Of a stretch of DNA of 64,000 nucleotides, positions 1 to 9,374 are shown piece by piece (positions within the stretch are counted from its first letter, which is position 1; every line of letters begins with the position of its first letter). The position numbers were made by a program, and so were the translations under genes. Source of the DNA: Pseudoteredinibacter isoporae_A (GTDB lineage Bacteria > Pseudomonadota > Gammaproteobacteria > Pseudomonadales > Cellvibrionaceae); the NCBI RefSeq assembly GCF_040372805.1, contig NZ_BAABWJ010000005.1, positions 186,001 through 250,000 on the forward strand, read 5' to 3'. Under the pieces are notes generated by a model. It was not told the origin of the DNA. It saw nothing but the letters and a program-made list of their open reading frames with translations, and made no database searches.

Positions 1-4
1 AAAC

Positions 5-1906
5 ATGTCTAAGCCGAACAGCCCTGTTACCTTTTTAAGTGAATCCGCCAGTGTCGACAGCCTGTCGACGAAGCCCCTGCCCAATTCTCAAAAAATCTAT
101 GTGGAAGGCAGTCGGTCAGACATTCAAGTGGCCATGCGAGAAGTCAGCCAGTCCCCAACCCAACAACAAGACGGCTCCCAGGAAAAGAACCCTCCAATAC
201 GCATCTACGATACTTCCGGACCCTATACCGACCCCAACATCTCGATAGATGTCCGCAAAGGCCTGACTCCACTGCGCAACACATGGATTCAGGAGCGTCA
301 GGACTGCGATGAATTGTCAGCCTTCAGCTCTGACTACACTCAGCACCGAGCCCAGCATATAGGCCTGGACGCGCTGCGTTTTGATACCACACGCAAACCT
401 CTGCGGGCCCAATCCGGTAAAAATGTGACGCAACTCCACTACGCCCGGCAGGGCATCATCACACCTGAAATGGAATACATCGCCATTCGAGAAAACCTGG
501 CTCTTGAAAAATCCTCTATTGCCGAAGCCAATACTCAGCAACATCCCGGGCACAGTTTTGGGGCCAACACGCCGGAATTTATAACACCGGAATTCGTGCG
601 TTCGGAAGTTGCCGCCGGCCGCGCGGTCATTCCCGCGAATATCAACCACCCTGAATCTGAGCCGATGATCATTGGTCGTAATTTTCTTGTAAAAATTAAT
701 GCCAACATTGGGAACAGCGCTGTCAGCTCATCCATCGAGGAAGAAGTCGAGAAGCTGGTGTGGTCTACCCGTTGGGGCGGCGATACGGTTATGGATCTGT
801 CCACGGGCAAAAATATTCATGAGACCCGAGAATGGATTGTTCGCAATTCTCCGGTCCCCATTGGCACCGTACCCATTTACCAGGCGTTGGAAAAAGTTGA
901 TGGCATCGCAGAAAACCTCAGCTGGGAAATATTTCGCGACACGCTGATTGAACAGGCCGAACAAGGCGTGGACTATTTCACCATTCATGCTGGCGTGCTC
1001 TTACGTTATGTTCCCATGACCGCCAAACGCGTCACCGGTATTGTTTCCCGGGGTGGTTCCATCATGGCTAAGTGGTGTCTGGCACACCACAAAGAAAATT
1101 TTCTTTACACCCATTTTGAAGAAATCTGCGAGATCATGAAGGCCTATGATGTGACCTTCTCTCTCGGAGACGGTTTACGCCCAGGTTCAATAGCCGATGC
1201 CAACGACGACGCTCAGTTTGCCGAACTACGCACCTTGGGCGAGCTCACTCAAATAGCCTGGAAACACGACGTACAAGTGTTTATTGAAGGCCCAGGCCAT
1301 GTGCCCATGCACATGGTGAAAGAGAATATGGACGAACAGCTCAAGCATTGTCATGAGGCCCCCTTTTACACCTTAGGCCCACTGGTGACCGATATTTCTC
1401 CTGGATACGATCACTTTTCTTCCGGTATCGGTGCCGCGATGATTGGCTGGTATGGCTGCGCCATGCTCTGTTATGTGACCCCAAAAGAACACTTGGGCCT
1501 GCCGAATCGGGACGATGTCAAAGAAGGAATCATCACCTACAAGATTGCCGCTCACGCGGCTGATCTCGCCAAAGGCCACCCGGCTTCTCAGCTGCGTGAT
1601 AATGCCTTGTCAAAAGCGCGCTTTGAATTTCGCTGGGAAGATCAATTCAATCTCAGCTTGGACCCCGATCGCGCGCGCGCATTCCACGACGAAACCTTAC
1701 CGAAAGATTCGGCCAAGGTTGCTCACTTCTGTTCGATGTGCGGCCCTAAATTCTGCTCCATGAAAATTACCCAGGAAGTACGCGACTACGCTGCCGCGCA
1801 TCCTGAGTCGCTTGAGTCTCCGGAATCCCATTTTGCACAAGCTGGCATGGAGGAAATGGCCGAGAAGTTCAAAGCCAGCGGCAGTGAAATTTATCACGAG
1901 GTGTAG
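5..1906 (+). CDS. thiC: Phosphomethylpyrimidine synthase ThiC
   Basis: ThiC is a radical SAM enzyme that rearranges aminoimidazole ribotide into hydroxymethylpyrimidine phosphate, the pyrimidine half of thiamine. The 633-residue length is normal for the family. The C-terminal 4Fe-4S motif CSMCGPKFC is visible, with cysteines at about residues 576, 579 and 584, and the conserved catalytic core (SRGGS, EGPGHVPMH) is intact. It is the first gene of a rightward operon and ends 8 nt before thiO. Such operons are usually controlled by a TPP riboswitch in the leader, but only 4 bases precede the start here, so this cannot be seen. Confidence 0.98.
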   Translation: MSKPNSPVTFLSESASVDSLSTKPLPNSQKIYVEGSRSDIQVAMREVSQSPTQQQDGSQEKNPPIRIYDTSGPYTDPNISIDVRKGLTPLRNTWIQERQDCDELSAFSSDYTQHRAQHIGLDALRFDTTRKPLRAQSGKNVTQLHYARQGIITPEMEYIAIRENLALEKSSIAEANTQQHPGHSFGANTPEFITPEFVRSEVAAGRAVIPANINHPESEPMIIGRNFLVKINANIGNSAVSSSIEEEVEKLVWSTRWGGDTVMDLSTGKNIHETREWIVRNSPVPIGTVPIYQALEKVDGIAENLSWEIFRDTLIEQAEQGVDYFTIHAGVLLRYVPMTAKRVTGIVSRGGSIMAKWCLAHHKENFLYTHFEEICEIMKAYDVTFSLGDGLRPGSIADANDDAQFAELRTLGELTQIAWKHDVQVFIEGPGHVPMHMVKENMDEQLKHCHEAPFYTLGPLVTDISPGYDHFSSGIGAAMIGWYGCAMLCYVTPKEHLGLPNRDDVKEGIITYKIAAHAADLAKGHPASQLRDNALSKARFEFRWEDQFNLSLDPDRARAFHDETLPKDSAKVAHFCSMCGPKFCSMKITQEVRDYAAAHPESLESPESHFAQAGMEEMAEKFKASGSEIYHEV

Positions 1907-1914
1907 GCGCATCC

Positions 1915-3042
1915 ATGAACCAATCGAGACAACACATCGCCATCGTCGGGGCCGGCATCATGGGCCGCTGCCTTGCATGGCGATTGTCTGACTCCGGTCA
2001 TGACATTACCCTGTTCGATCAAGATGCCATAGACACTGGCCAAGCAGCAGCCTACACCGCAGCGGGCATGCTAGCGCCTTACAGTGAACTTGAAGCGGCC
2101 GAAGACAGCATTTTCCAATTGGGGCAGCACAGTCTTTCACTGTGGAAAAAATGGCTGAAAGTCTGGCAAGCTGAACATCTTTGGCGAGGTAACGGCACCT
2201 TGGTCATTGCTCATCGTCAAGATCAAGCGAGCCTCGAACGATTTAATCGACAGCTCGGCGCGAAGCTGAGCGAGTATGATTCTGAGACAAAAAGCGTTCG
2301 CCATTTAAACAAACAACAAATTGCTGAGCTGGAACCTGAGCTTGCTGAACGTTTTGAACAAGCGACGTATCTCTCCAGAGAAGCCTGCCTGGACAATCAC
2401 GGCCTATTACAGACCATGGCCAAGGCACTGCAGAGTTGTGGCATCCAGTGGCGAAGCCCGTGCAAAGTTCATCATATCGCACCCGGCCGTATCACCAGCG
2501 AATCGGGTCAAGAAAAATTTGATCATGTATTTGACTGCCGAGGTATGGGCGCAAAGCAGCAGCTTCCAGACTTGCGCGCCGTTCGCGGAGAACTTATCCA
2601 TGTGCAAGCCCAAGACGTGGAACTAACACATATGGTGCGCTTAATGCACCCCCGTTATCGCCTGTATCTGGTGCCCAAAGCCAATCGCGAATATGTCCTG
2701 GGGGCCACTCAGATTGAAGCCGAGGACTATAGCCCAATGAGTGTGCGTTCTGCGCTGGAACTGCTGTCCGCATTGTACGCCATTCACCCTGGTTTTGCCG
2801 AAGCGCGCATTCTCGAAAACCGCAGCAATTGCCGCCCAGCACTACCCGACAACCAACCCCGCATCCAGAGTCAATCTGGACTGACTGAAATCAATGGGCT
2901 GTTCCGTCACGGCTTTCTATTGGCCCCCGCCCTCGCCGATATTTGTGTGAGACGCTGGCAAAATGAGGCTGCATTTTCAGGAGAAATGGCCCCCTTGAGC
3001 CGCTCCCTTTTTTACACGGCTTCGCCCGAATTTGTTCAATGA
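1915..3042 (+). CDS. thiO: Glycine oxidase ThiO
   Basis: This FAD-dependent amine oxidase (DAO fold) would oxidise glycine to dehydroglycine, the imine used by ThiG to build the thiazole ring; it replaces the ThiH route. The N-terminal dinucleotide-binding motif VGAGIMG lies at about residues 10-17, and the conserved YTAAGMLAP segment that contacts the flavin follows at about residue 48. Near the C-terminus, NCRPALPDNQP and a GLFRHGFLLAP segment fit ThiO. It lies between thiC and thiS in the operon, with an 8-nt gap after thiC. Length (375 aa) is typical. Confidence 0.95.
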   Translation: MNQSRQHIAIVGAGIMGRCLAWRLSDSGHDITLFDQDAIDTGQAAAYTAAGMLAPYSELEAAEDSIFQLGQHSLSLWKKWLKVWQAEHLWRGNGTLVIAHRQDQASLERFNRQLGAKLSEYDSETKSVRHLNKQQIAELEPELAERFEQATYLSREACLDNHGLLQTMAKALQSCGIQWRSPCKVHHIAPGRITSESGQEKFDHVFDCRGMGAKQQLPDLRAVRGELIHVQAQDVELTHMVRLMHPRYRLYLVPKANREYVLGATQIEAEDYSPMSVRSALELLSALYAIHPGFAEARILENRSNCRPALPDNQPRIQSQSGLTEINGLFRHGFLLAPALADICVRRWQNEAAFSGEMAPLSRSLFYTASPEFVQ

Positions 3043-3062
3043 AATGAAGAAGAGAATCTACG

Positions 3063-3281
3063 ATGAATATTGTTTTGAACGGTAAGGCCGTTGAAATCCC
3101 CGAGACGGCTAATTTGCAAGCCTTCTTTGAATCGTTGAATAACGAAGATGCTGCCATAACTTTGCCCCGGCAATTTGCCGTTGCGGTGAACGCTCAATTT
3201 GTCCCTCGCAGCCAGTACCCCAATATCATCTTACAAGAAGGCGATGATTTGGAATTACTCGTCCCCATGCAAGGAGGCTAG
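3063..3281 (+). CDS. thiS: Sulfur carrier protein ThiS
   Basis: ThiS is a 72-residue ubiquitin-like sulfur carrier. ThiF adenylates its C-terminal Gly-Gly tail, the tail is converted to a thiocarboxylate, and ThiG uses it as the sulfur donor. The sequence ends in MQGG, as required. The codons for the last two glycines (gga ggc) lie in the stretch aaggagg at 3271-3277, which sits 9 nt upstream of the thiG ATG and is evidently the thiG ribosome binding site. The predicted fold has the usual beta-grasp spacing with a VNAQFVPRSQY loop in the middle. Confidence 0.96.
   Translation: MNIVLNGKAVEIPETANLQAFFESLNNEDAAITLPRQFAVAVNAQFVPRSQYPNIILQEGDDLELLVPMQGG
3271..3277 (+). promoter_or_regulatory. thiG ribosome binding site embedded in thiS Gly-Gly codons
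   Basis: The heptamer aaggagg is a full match to the anti-Shine-Dalgarno complement and lies 9 nt before the thiG start. It overlaps the last three sense codons of thiS (Gln-Gly-Gly), so the residues essential to ThiS chemistry also encode the translation signal of its partner enzyme. Confidence 0.85.
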
Positions 3282-3286
3282 ACATC

Positions 3287-4087
3287 ATGTGGAAGATCGC
3301 CGATCGTGAAGTCAGCAGCCGCCTCCTCATTGGTTCCGCCCTTTATCCATCACCGGAGATCATGTGCAACGCCATTAAGGCCAGCCAAAGCGACATTGTC
3401 ACGGTATCGCTGAGAAGGCAGTCCGTCGATGGCGCCGATGGAGAATCGTTTTGGCAGTTATTAAAATCACTCGATCTGAATATTCTGCCCAATACCGCCG
3501 GCTGTCACAGCGCCAAGGAAGCCATAACTACAGCGCTAATGGCACGCGAACTTTTTGGCACCCACTGGATAAAGCTTGAAATCATTGGTGATGACTACAG
3601 CCTCCAACCCGACCCATTTGCTTTGCTGGAGGCTACCAAGGAGCTGGTCGCCCAAGGCTTTGAGGTTTTCCCTTACTGCACTGACGACTTAGTGCTTTGT
3701 GAAAAGCTAATGTCGGCCGGTTGCCAAATTCTAATGCCCTGGGGCGCACCCATCGGCACAGGCAAAGGGTTGATCAACCCCTATGCCTTACGCAAGCTTC
3801 GTCAACGATTGCCTGAAGCGACCCTGATTGTCGACGCCGGTATTGGGGCTCCGTCACATGCCAGCCAAGCAATGGAAATGGGCTTCGATGGCGTGCTGCT
3901 GAATACCGCCGTCGCCCAGGCAAACAACCCCGAGTCGATGGCAAAAGCAATGGGGCTTGCAGTCAGCGCCGGACGCCTGGCATACGAAGCCGGACTAATG
4001 CCCGAGCAGGACACCGCACAACCCAGCACGCCAACCCTAGGCACGCCCTTCTGGCACCACTATCCAGAACATGAGCCCACGCGCTGA
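3287..4087 (+). CDS. thiG: Thiazole synthase ThiG
   Basis: ThiG condenses deoxyxylulose phosphate, dehydroglycine (from ThiO) and ThiS thiocarboxylate into the thiazole phosphate. The TIM-barrel features are present: the N-terminal SRLLIGSALYPS segment, the Schiff-base lysine within WIKLEIIGD at about residue 99, MPWGAPIGTGKGL, and the phosphate-binding VDAGIGAPSHA and GFDGVLLNTAVA segments. Length is 266 aa. The start ATG is fixed by the strong Shine-Dalgarno sequence overlapping the end of thiS. Confidence 0.97.
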   Translation: MWKIADREVSSRLLIGSALYPSPEIMCNAIKASQSDIVTVSLRRQSVDGADGESFWQLLKSLDLNILPNTAGCHSAKEAITTALMARELFGTHWIKLEIIGDDYSLQPDPFALLEATKELVAQGFEVFPYCTDDLVLCEKLMSAGCQILMPWGAPIGTGKGLINPYALRKLRQRLPEATLIVDAGIGAPSHASQAMEMGFDGVLLNTAVAQANNPESMAKAMGLAVSAGRLAYEAGLMPEQDTAQPSTPTLGTPFWHHYPEHEPTR

Positions 4088-4108
4088 CCGCAAGAGTAAC
4101 GAGAAATC

Positions 4109-5710
4109 ATGCAAGCAGAGAAACGTCATCGTCAACACAGCGACCTAAAGAATCGCAAAGCACTCAGTCACGCAGCACCACCGCAATCGGCCAGCCGCCC
4201 CGTGGTATTGTGTATTGGAGGCAGCGACAGCTCAGGTCTGGCCGGTTTACAAATGGACGCGCGCTTTTGCCAAGCGATGAACGTTCACCAAAGCTGTGTG
4301 GTCACCGCCATCACCGCTCAAAATACCCAATCTGTTCTCAGTAGCACCCCAACATCCAGACAAGACTGTCAGGCGCAATTTGATGCCGCCATGGCCCTAA
4401 AACCCCAGGCCATCAAAATTGGTTTGATTGCGAGCCCGGAACAATTGCAATGGTTGTGTGAAGTACTTGCTGTTACTGCTGATATTCCCGTTATTTATGA
4501 TCCCGTTACCGTCGCCAGCAGTGGCGGCGCCCTAGCCTCCCAAACAGTTGCTGACAACATCGTATCGCTGTTGCCCCATTGCGACCTCATCACACCCAAT
4601 TTACCGGAAGCTGCATGCTTAAGCGGTGTTCGGATTAACAACAACGATGACATACAAGCGTCGGCGCAGTGGTTCCATCGACATGGTGTCGACTGGGTGT
4701 ATGTCAAAGGAGGACACAGCGAAAGCAACACAGTCCGTGACACCGTCAGCCATGAACACCATACCTTTGGGCTGGCACAAGCCCGACAGAACACACAACA
4801 TCTCCGCGGCACAGGTTGCGCGCTGGCCACAAGCGTTGCGTCAGCAGTGGCACTTGGATTCGATATGGTCGATGCCCTGGTAATCGCCAATATGGCCGTG
4901 GCTGAAGGCATTCGTCATGCGCAAGCCGTGAATGAGGAAACCGGACCAATCAGCGCGGTGGGCTTCCCCAAGCATCACTGGCCTCACTATATTGAGTTAA
5001 GCGGTTCCGCCCCTCCAAAAACCCAACCTCCGTTTTTAGCCTGCATAGGGCCTCATGCGGGCATTGAACGAGCGGCATCTGAAACCGAGGCCTTGGGACT
5101 CTACCCCGTCGTCGACAGCTATCAATGGCTTGAACGCTTACTTCCTCTTGGCATTCACACCATTCAGCTACGAATCAAGGGTCTTCCCGAGAATAAACTC
5201 AAACAGGAAATCGAAAAATCGATTGCACTGGCCCGCCAATACGCATGCCGTTTGTTTATTAACGATCACTGGAAACTGGCCATTGAACTCGGCGCCTATG
5301 GCATTCATCTCGGCCAGGAAGATCTCGACAACGCGGACCTCAATGCGATTTCCCAAGCAGGAATACGACTGGGTATCAGTAACCATAACCATTTCGAGCT
5401 GGTTCGCTGCCTGGCGATCGATCCATCGTATATTGCATGCGGCCCGGTTTTTTCGACCCAGAGCAAAGAAATGCCTTGGGTTCCCCACGGACTTGAGGGT
5501 TTGCAGTATTGGTGTGATTCCTTAGCGCACAGCCAAGACCGTCCAGTAGTGGCTATTGGTGGCATCAACCATGACAACATCAGCGATGTTGCACGCTGTA
5601 CTTGCAGCGGCATTGCCCTGATTTCGGCGATTACTGCAGCGGATAAACCCGAAGCCGCCGCACAGGAACTCCTACAATTAATCGCAAAAGTCAAAACGGA
5701 ACCAGCATGA
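4109..5710 (+). CDS. thiDE: ThiD-ThiE fusion: HMP kinase / thiamine phosphate synthase
   Basis: This 533-residue protein fuses two thiamine enzymes. Residues about 30-295 are a ribokinase-type ThiD that phosphorylates hydroxymethylpyrimidine (phosphate); it has the CIGGSDSSG entry motif, VYDPVTVASSGG and the RGTGCALA anion-hole/catalytic-Asp region. Residues about 330-530 are ThiE, which couples pyrimidine and thiazole phosphates to thiamine phosphate; it shows IQLRIK, FINDHWKLAIELGAYGIHLGQEDL in two steps and a GPVFSTQSK loop. The linker (about 296-330) looks unstructured. The ThiD glycine-rich loop reads GLAG rather than the usual GGAG. The stop overlaps the thiF start by 4 nt (ATGA), which suggests translational coupling. 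Confidence 0.95.
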   Translation: MQAEKRHRQHSDLKNRKALSHAAPPQSASRPVVLCIGGSDSSGLAGLQMDARFCQAMNVHQSCVVTAITAQNTQSVLSSTPTSRQDCQAQFDAAMALKPQAIKIGLIASPEQLQWLCEVLAVTADIPVIYDPVTVASSGGALASQTVADNIVSLLPHCDLITPNLPEAACLSGVRINNNDDIQASAQWFHRHGVDWVYVKGGHSESNTVRDTVSHEHHTFGLAQARQNTQHLRGTGCALATSVASAVALGFDMVDALVIANMAVAEGIRHAQAVNEETGPISAVGFPKHHWPHYIELSGSAPPKTQPPFLACIGPHAGIERAASETEALGLYPVVDSYQWLERLLPLGIHTIQLRIKGLPENKLKQEIEKSIALARQYACRLFINDHWKLAIELGAYGIHLGQEDLDNADLNAISQAGIRLGISNHNHFELVRCLAIDPSYIACGPVFSTQSKEMPWVPHGLEGLQYWCDSLAHSQDRPVVAIGGINHDNISDVARCTCSGIALISAITAADKPEAAAQELLQLIAKVKTEPA

Positions 5711-6852
5711 CAGGACATAACCCAGACCTTGTACACACTCCCTCTGAAGAGCACGGTCATCTCAGTGAGCGGGAACAGGAACGTTATCTGCGCCAGGTCC
5801 AGCTGCCCGCCTTTGCTCACGAAGGACAACGCAAATTAAAACACGCAAAAGTACTCATCATTGGCCTCGGTGGCCTGGGTTGCCCAGCGGCGCAGTATCT
5901 CGCAGCCGCGGGTGTTGGTGAAATGCTGCTGGTCGACAACGATACCGTTAGCTTAGGCAACCTCCAGCGCCAGATCCTATTCAAGGAAAATGATATCGGC
6001 AGAAACAAAGCCACTGCGGCTGCCGAGCGCCTTCGAGCGAGCAACAGCGATATCACAATTAAAAGCCTCAACACCGCGCTTAACCCGAACAATGCACACC
6101 AACTCATTAAACATAGTGACCTTGTCTTGGATTGCACAGATAACTTCTACGCCCGTTATCTGATCAATGACATTTGCGCGCACTATCGAACTCCCTGGAT
6201 CTACGCCAGCGTCTTGGGTTTTGAAGGCCAAGTGGCCTTAATACAACCCCAACGGTCCTGTTTTCGATGCCTCTACCCCGAACTCACCAACACGCCAAAT
6301 TGCAATGAAGCGGGTGTTGTCGGCGCTATGCCCGGAATCATTGGTAATATGCAAGCCCTACTAGCGATCAATTATCTCGCCCAGATGCGAATGCCTGCTT
6401 TGGAATCTGAACACAACCAATTGCATCTTATCCAAGGCATTTCCAGTCGCAGCATTACTCTGCGGCCATCCCCGGATTGCGAACTGTGCCGAGGGAGCAA
6501 AAATTATCATGATTTTTCTGCTGACCACTTCAGCAGGCACAAGCCAGAACTGGATGAAGAATTTAAAATCAGCTGGGAAGGGTTTGAAAAACTCGACCCC
6601 CAAAAAACGACGCTAATTGACGTTCGAACAAAAGACGAACACCAAGCTTATAACATCGGGGGATTAAACTTCCCTCTAGAAGAAATAAAAAGCAAGTTTA
6701 ATCCCGAGGCCAACAAGCATTATGTGTTTTACTGTCAAAGCGGACAGAGAAGCGACAAGGCGGTAGAGCTCTATCAAAAAGACATGAACAAGCTAAACCA
6801 AATTAATACTTACATAGTATCCGTAGTCGGAGGAATCAATCTAAAGAACTAG
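5707..6852 (+). CDS. thiF: ThiS adenylyltransferase ThiF with C-terminal rhodanese domain
   Basis: Residues about 20-255 form an E1-like/MoeB domain that would adenylate the ThiS C-terminus: the nucleotide-binding GLGGLGCPAAQYL motif, the conserved DNDTVSLGNLQRQ segment, and two CxxC pairs (CFRC, CELC) for zinc. Residues about 285-381 are a rhodanese domain with an active-site loop in YCQSGQRS, whose cysteine could carry persulfide sulfur to ThiS. In enterobacteria this sulfur step is supplied by ThiI or a separate protein, so the fusion suggests a self-contained sulfur relay. MoeB-type activity toward MoaD cannot be excluded. It is the last gene of the thi operon; no clear terminator follows. 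Confidence 0.9.
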   Translation: MTGHNPDLVHTPSEEHGHLSEREQERYLRQVQLPAFAHEGQRKLKHAKVLIIGLGGLGCPAAQYLAAAGVGEMLLVDNDTVSLGNLQRQILFKENDIGRNKATAAAERLRASNSDITIKSLNTALNPNNAHQLIKHSDLVLDCTDNFYARYLINDICAHYRTPWIYASVLGFEGQVALIQPQRSCFRCLYPELTNTPNCNEAGVVGAMPGIIGNMQALLAINYLAQMRMPALESEHNQLHLIQGISSRSITLRPSPDCELCRGSKNYHDFSADHFSRHKPELDEEFKISWEGFEKLDPQKTTLIDVRTKDEHQAYNIGGLNFPLEEIKSKFNPEANKHYVFYCQSGQRSDKAVELYQKDMNKLNQINTYIVSVVGGINLKN

Positions 6853-7106
6853 ATAAAAACATCAATAAAAAAAGCGCAACGAAAGTCGCCATCAAAATCC
6901 ATCTTTGTTTAAGCATTGCCATATTCTGCAATGCGCCTCCATTCCAGACTTTTCTATAAAATTCTGATCAACAACCCCAACTTTCCACCTAATCCTGAAG
7001 TTTGAAAAAACATTCAGAAGCCATTCATTTTTGATGAACATCATGGAGCTTCAACGTTACACGAGACGCCTGCGAAGGCGACCCAAGCCACAGAAGCCCG
7101 CAAACA

Positions 7107-8057
7107 ATGCCAAACAAAAGTACTAGCTCCTCAGCCACACACCTTACCAATAACACCCCTCATGCACAGCAACTAAGGTATCGAAAGGAAATCGGCTTTA
7201 TCAGTTCCCTCCTCCTGTTGCTGACTTTATTTATTTTGCTTCTGGCATTTTCCATTCAAAGTCGAGCACAAGCGGTCATTAATATTGGAGGACACGATTT
7301 TGAAAGCCTTGCCTGGCCAGCCGATGTAGGTTTTGTTTCCAGCGTAAGCGGAAGCTGGACGGGAAATGGTGGTGGGAGCATCAGCTTGAATGCGGAATTT
7401 TTTGCTCGAGGAAGCAGTGGAACAATATCATTTACCGACCCCATCTTTGCCAACAGCGGCATGTCGCTTAACAATGTTGACCAGTTTCGTACCAACATGG
7501 GACAACACAACAGCAAGGAAACCTTGCCAGCCGATCAACAAACCATTAATAACCGTTATACCGTCAGCGCGGGCAATCTACCGACAGAGCTCTACTTTCT
7601 ATTGGGCGCTGACGACAACAATGGGCATAAATTTACTACCCACACCTGGTCTTCAAGCCAGACCAATACACGCTTTGAACTCATTCAGGGAACACCCACC
7701 ATTCGAGATATCAATGGAAACAACAGTGGCACTCTGAACTATAAAAATTACGATATTTCAGGAACGGGCAACAACTCGGCTAAAATTCTTCTGAAGGTCA
7801 GTAACCCCAGCGGCATCAGCCAGTTTGAATCCCTGTCGAATCGCATTGCTAATGACGGCACCCCCTTCGATTACCCCCCAGGTGGGAACAGCGCCGATTT
7901 AAGTGGGGCAACCATGCTAGTGCGCGTGAGCGCAGCGTCGACACCGCCAAGTGGGGACAGTCACGCCGTGCCAACGATGAATCCATTCGTCTTGGTACTG
8001 TTGAGCTTGGGTTTTCTGACCTTTGCTCAAAGAATGAAATTTCGGAAAACGGTTTAG
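7107..8057 (+). CDS. Secreted protein with exosortase-like C-terminal signal
   Basis: No family function is recognised. The 316-residue protein starts with a long polar and basic n-region, then a hydrophobic segment (about residues 31-50) ending in SRAQA, consistent with a signal peptide. The mature part is rich in Gly, Ser, Asn and Thr, as in surface proteins. The C-terminus has a VPT motif, a hydrophobic stretch of about 17 residues and a basic tail (QRMKFRK), the tripartite pattern of IPTL/PEP-CTERM sorting signals cleaved by an exosortase. No exosortase is encoded in this window. No strong ribosome binding site supports the start. A single-gene unit is likely. Confidence 0.7.
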   Translation: MPNKSTSSSATHLTNNTPHAQQLRYRKEIGFISSLLLLLTLFILLLAFSIQSRAQAVINIGGHDFESLAWPADVGFVSSVSGSWTGNGGGSISLNAEFFARGSSGTISFTDPIFANSGMSLNNVDQFRTNMGQHNSKETLPADQQTINNRYTVSAGNLPTELYFLLGADDNNGHKFTTHTWSSSQTNTRFELIQGTPTIRDINGNNSGTLNYKNYDISGTGNNSAKILLKVSNPSGISQFESLSNRIANDGTPFDYPPGGNSADLSGATMLVRVSAASTPPSGDSHAVPTMNPFVLVLLSLGFLTFAQRMKFRKTV

Positions 8058-8380
8058 GCAATCATCCATTGCACCAAGCAACGGTTCAACGCTTAGAAGT
8101 GTCTCTCTAAGCACGAACCAGCTTTGTGTTCAGCACCGTAGTCGGAGATTTTTTTCCATGTAAGCGCAATTTCCTGTGCATCAAGCAATGACCGATCAAT
8201 TATTGATCTCCCCATTTGATTTTCCCCTCCCACGACTGAATTTAGTAATTTCAGCTTATAGAAAGCCTCTCTCTGCGCCATTAGTATTAATTAAAAATGT
8301 TTGCCGTTCAGAAATTAGTCTCCCCCACTTATTCAGGCTTCATTATGACCCTCAGAATGAATCTCGACATAAATGCCTTC
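8058..8380. other. Intergenic region, no gene seen
   Basis: About 320 bases between the anchored secreted protein and the solute-binding protein. Short open frames occur on both strands but none has a ribosome binding site or recognisable sequence. It presumably holds the promoter of the downstream gene. Confidence 0.5.
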
Positions 8381-9139
8381 ATGAACAAAAAATGTTCAAT
8401 GCTTGCTTTTTTGCTGACTTTATCCCTGAGCACCTCCGCCTCTTATTTCAATAATGACGCACGTGAAGAATGGATACTTCAAGGCGAAGCCTTTCCTCCC
8501 TATGTTATCGACAACGCTGGCACGCTCAGTGGGTTCGCAGTAGATCTGGTCAAAGAAATCACTCCTCATCTCTCCTTATCCAAACCCGAAGTTAAAATTG
8601 TTCCCTGGAATCGAACCTATCAAGCCTTGAGTAAAGGTCAGGAATTTTCGGCCCTTCTGGTTTCAGAAAGTCTCATCGACAAACACGGCCTGAAGCGAGC
8701 TGGCCCAATTGCGAACTGCCGTTATTCTCTCTTCATGGCGGCCGGAAGAGACAGCATTCGCTCTCTGGAAGAAGCCAAACAACTCGGAAGCATAGGCGTT
8801 TCTGAAAACTCAGCGACCGAACGCCGCGCCAAACAACTTGGCTTCAAAAACATCAAAAGTTATTCCCATTCGCCCATCAAAATCGAAGGCCTTCTCAATC
8901 GAAGACTGGATGCCTGGCTCGGTTGCGAGGCGTCTATCCAATACCGTGGCTGTATGTCCCCAGGCCATCAAGGCGCTATCGTGAAAACCCTCACGATAGG
9001 TGGTGAAGATCTGTACATCGCTTTTTCAAAAAACACTCGGGAAGAGATCATTCAGGATTGGAACGAAGCAATCACTATTGTGAAACGTCAAAAAACCTAT
9101 CAGAACTTGATGCAGCAATATTTTTCGAGCTGCCCGTAG
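8381..9139 (+). CDS. Periplasmic solute-binding protein, family 3 (PBP2-like)
   Basis: The protein resembles extracellular solute-binding proteins of family 3 (SBP_bac_3). After a signal peptide ending near STSA, the segment GEAFPPYVIDNAGTLSGFAVDLVKEI matches the first lobe of the family, and the pattern of VPWNRTYQAL and GSIGVSENS segments fits the second lobe. No ABC permease or ATPase lies nearby, so it may be a stand-alone binding protein, as is common in marine gammaproteobacteria. I chose the ATG at 8381 because it leaves a normal signal peptide; the frame is open from 8297 and earlier ATGs at 8345 and 8357 are possible. Confidence 0.75.
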   Translation: MNKKCSMLAFLLTLSLSTSASYFNNDAREEWILQGEAFPPYVIDNAGTLSGFAVDLVKEITPHLSLSKPEVKIVPWNRTYQALSKGQEFSALLVSESLIDKHGLKRAGPIANCRYSLFMAAGRDSIRSLEEAKQLGSIGVSENSATERRAKQLGFKNIKSYSHSPIKIEGLLNRRLDAWLGCEASIQYRGCMSPGHQGAIVKTLTIGGEDLYIAFSKNTREEIIQDWNEAITIVKRQKTYQNLMQQYFSSCP

Positions 9140-9374
9140 GTTTCAGTGTGCTCTATCCATCCAACACTCATTGAAAGAAGCAAGCGCTCCCCTCGACACC
9201 AACTCCATTTAGATCTTGTATAGAAGCCAGGAACCTTATCTAGGTTTCTCCGCCAAGACCTCTCGGAAAAACTTAATAGATTGGTTTGATGCCACCAATA
9301 AAATTGATGCTTTTCCACCATAGCACCGCGTAGTTACACCTGTATATTGACCGATCAACATATGAGGAGATAGT

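Noticed and set aside
1..5. TPP riboswitch of the thi operon
   Set aside because: It is expected upstream of thiC, but the window begins 4 bases before the start codon, so there is nothing to see.
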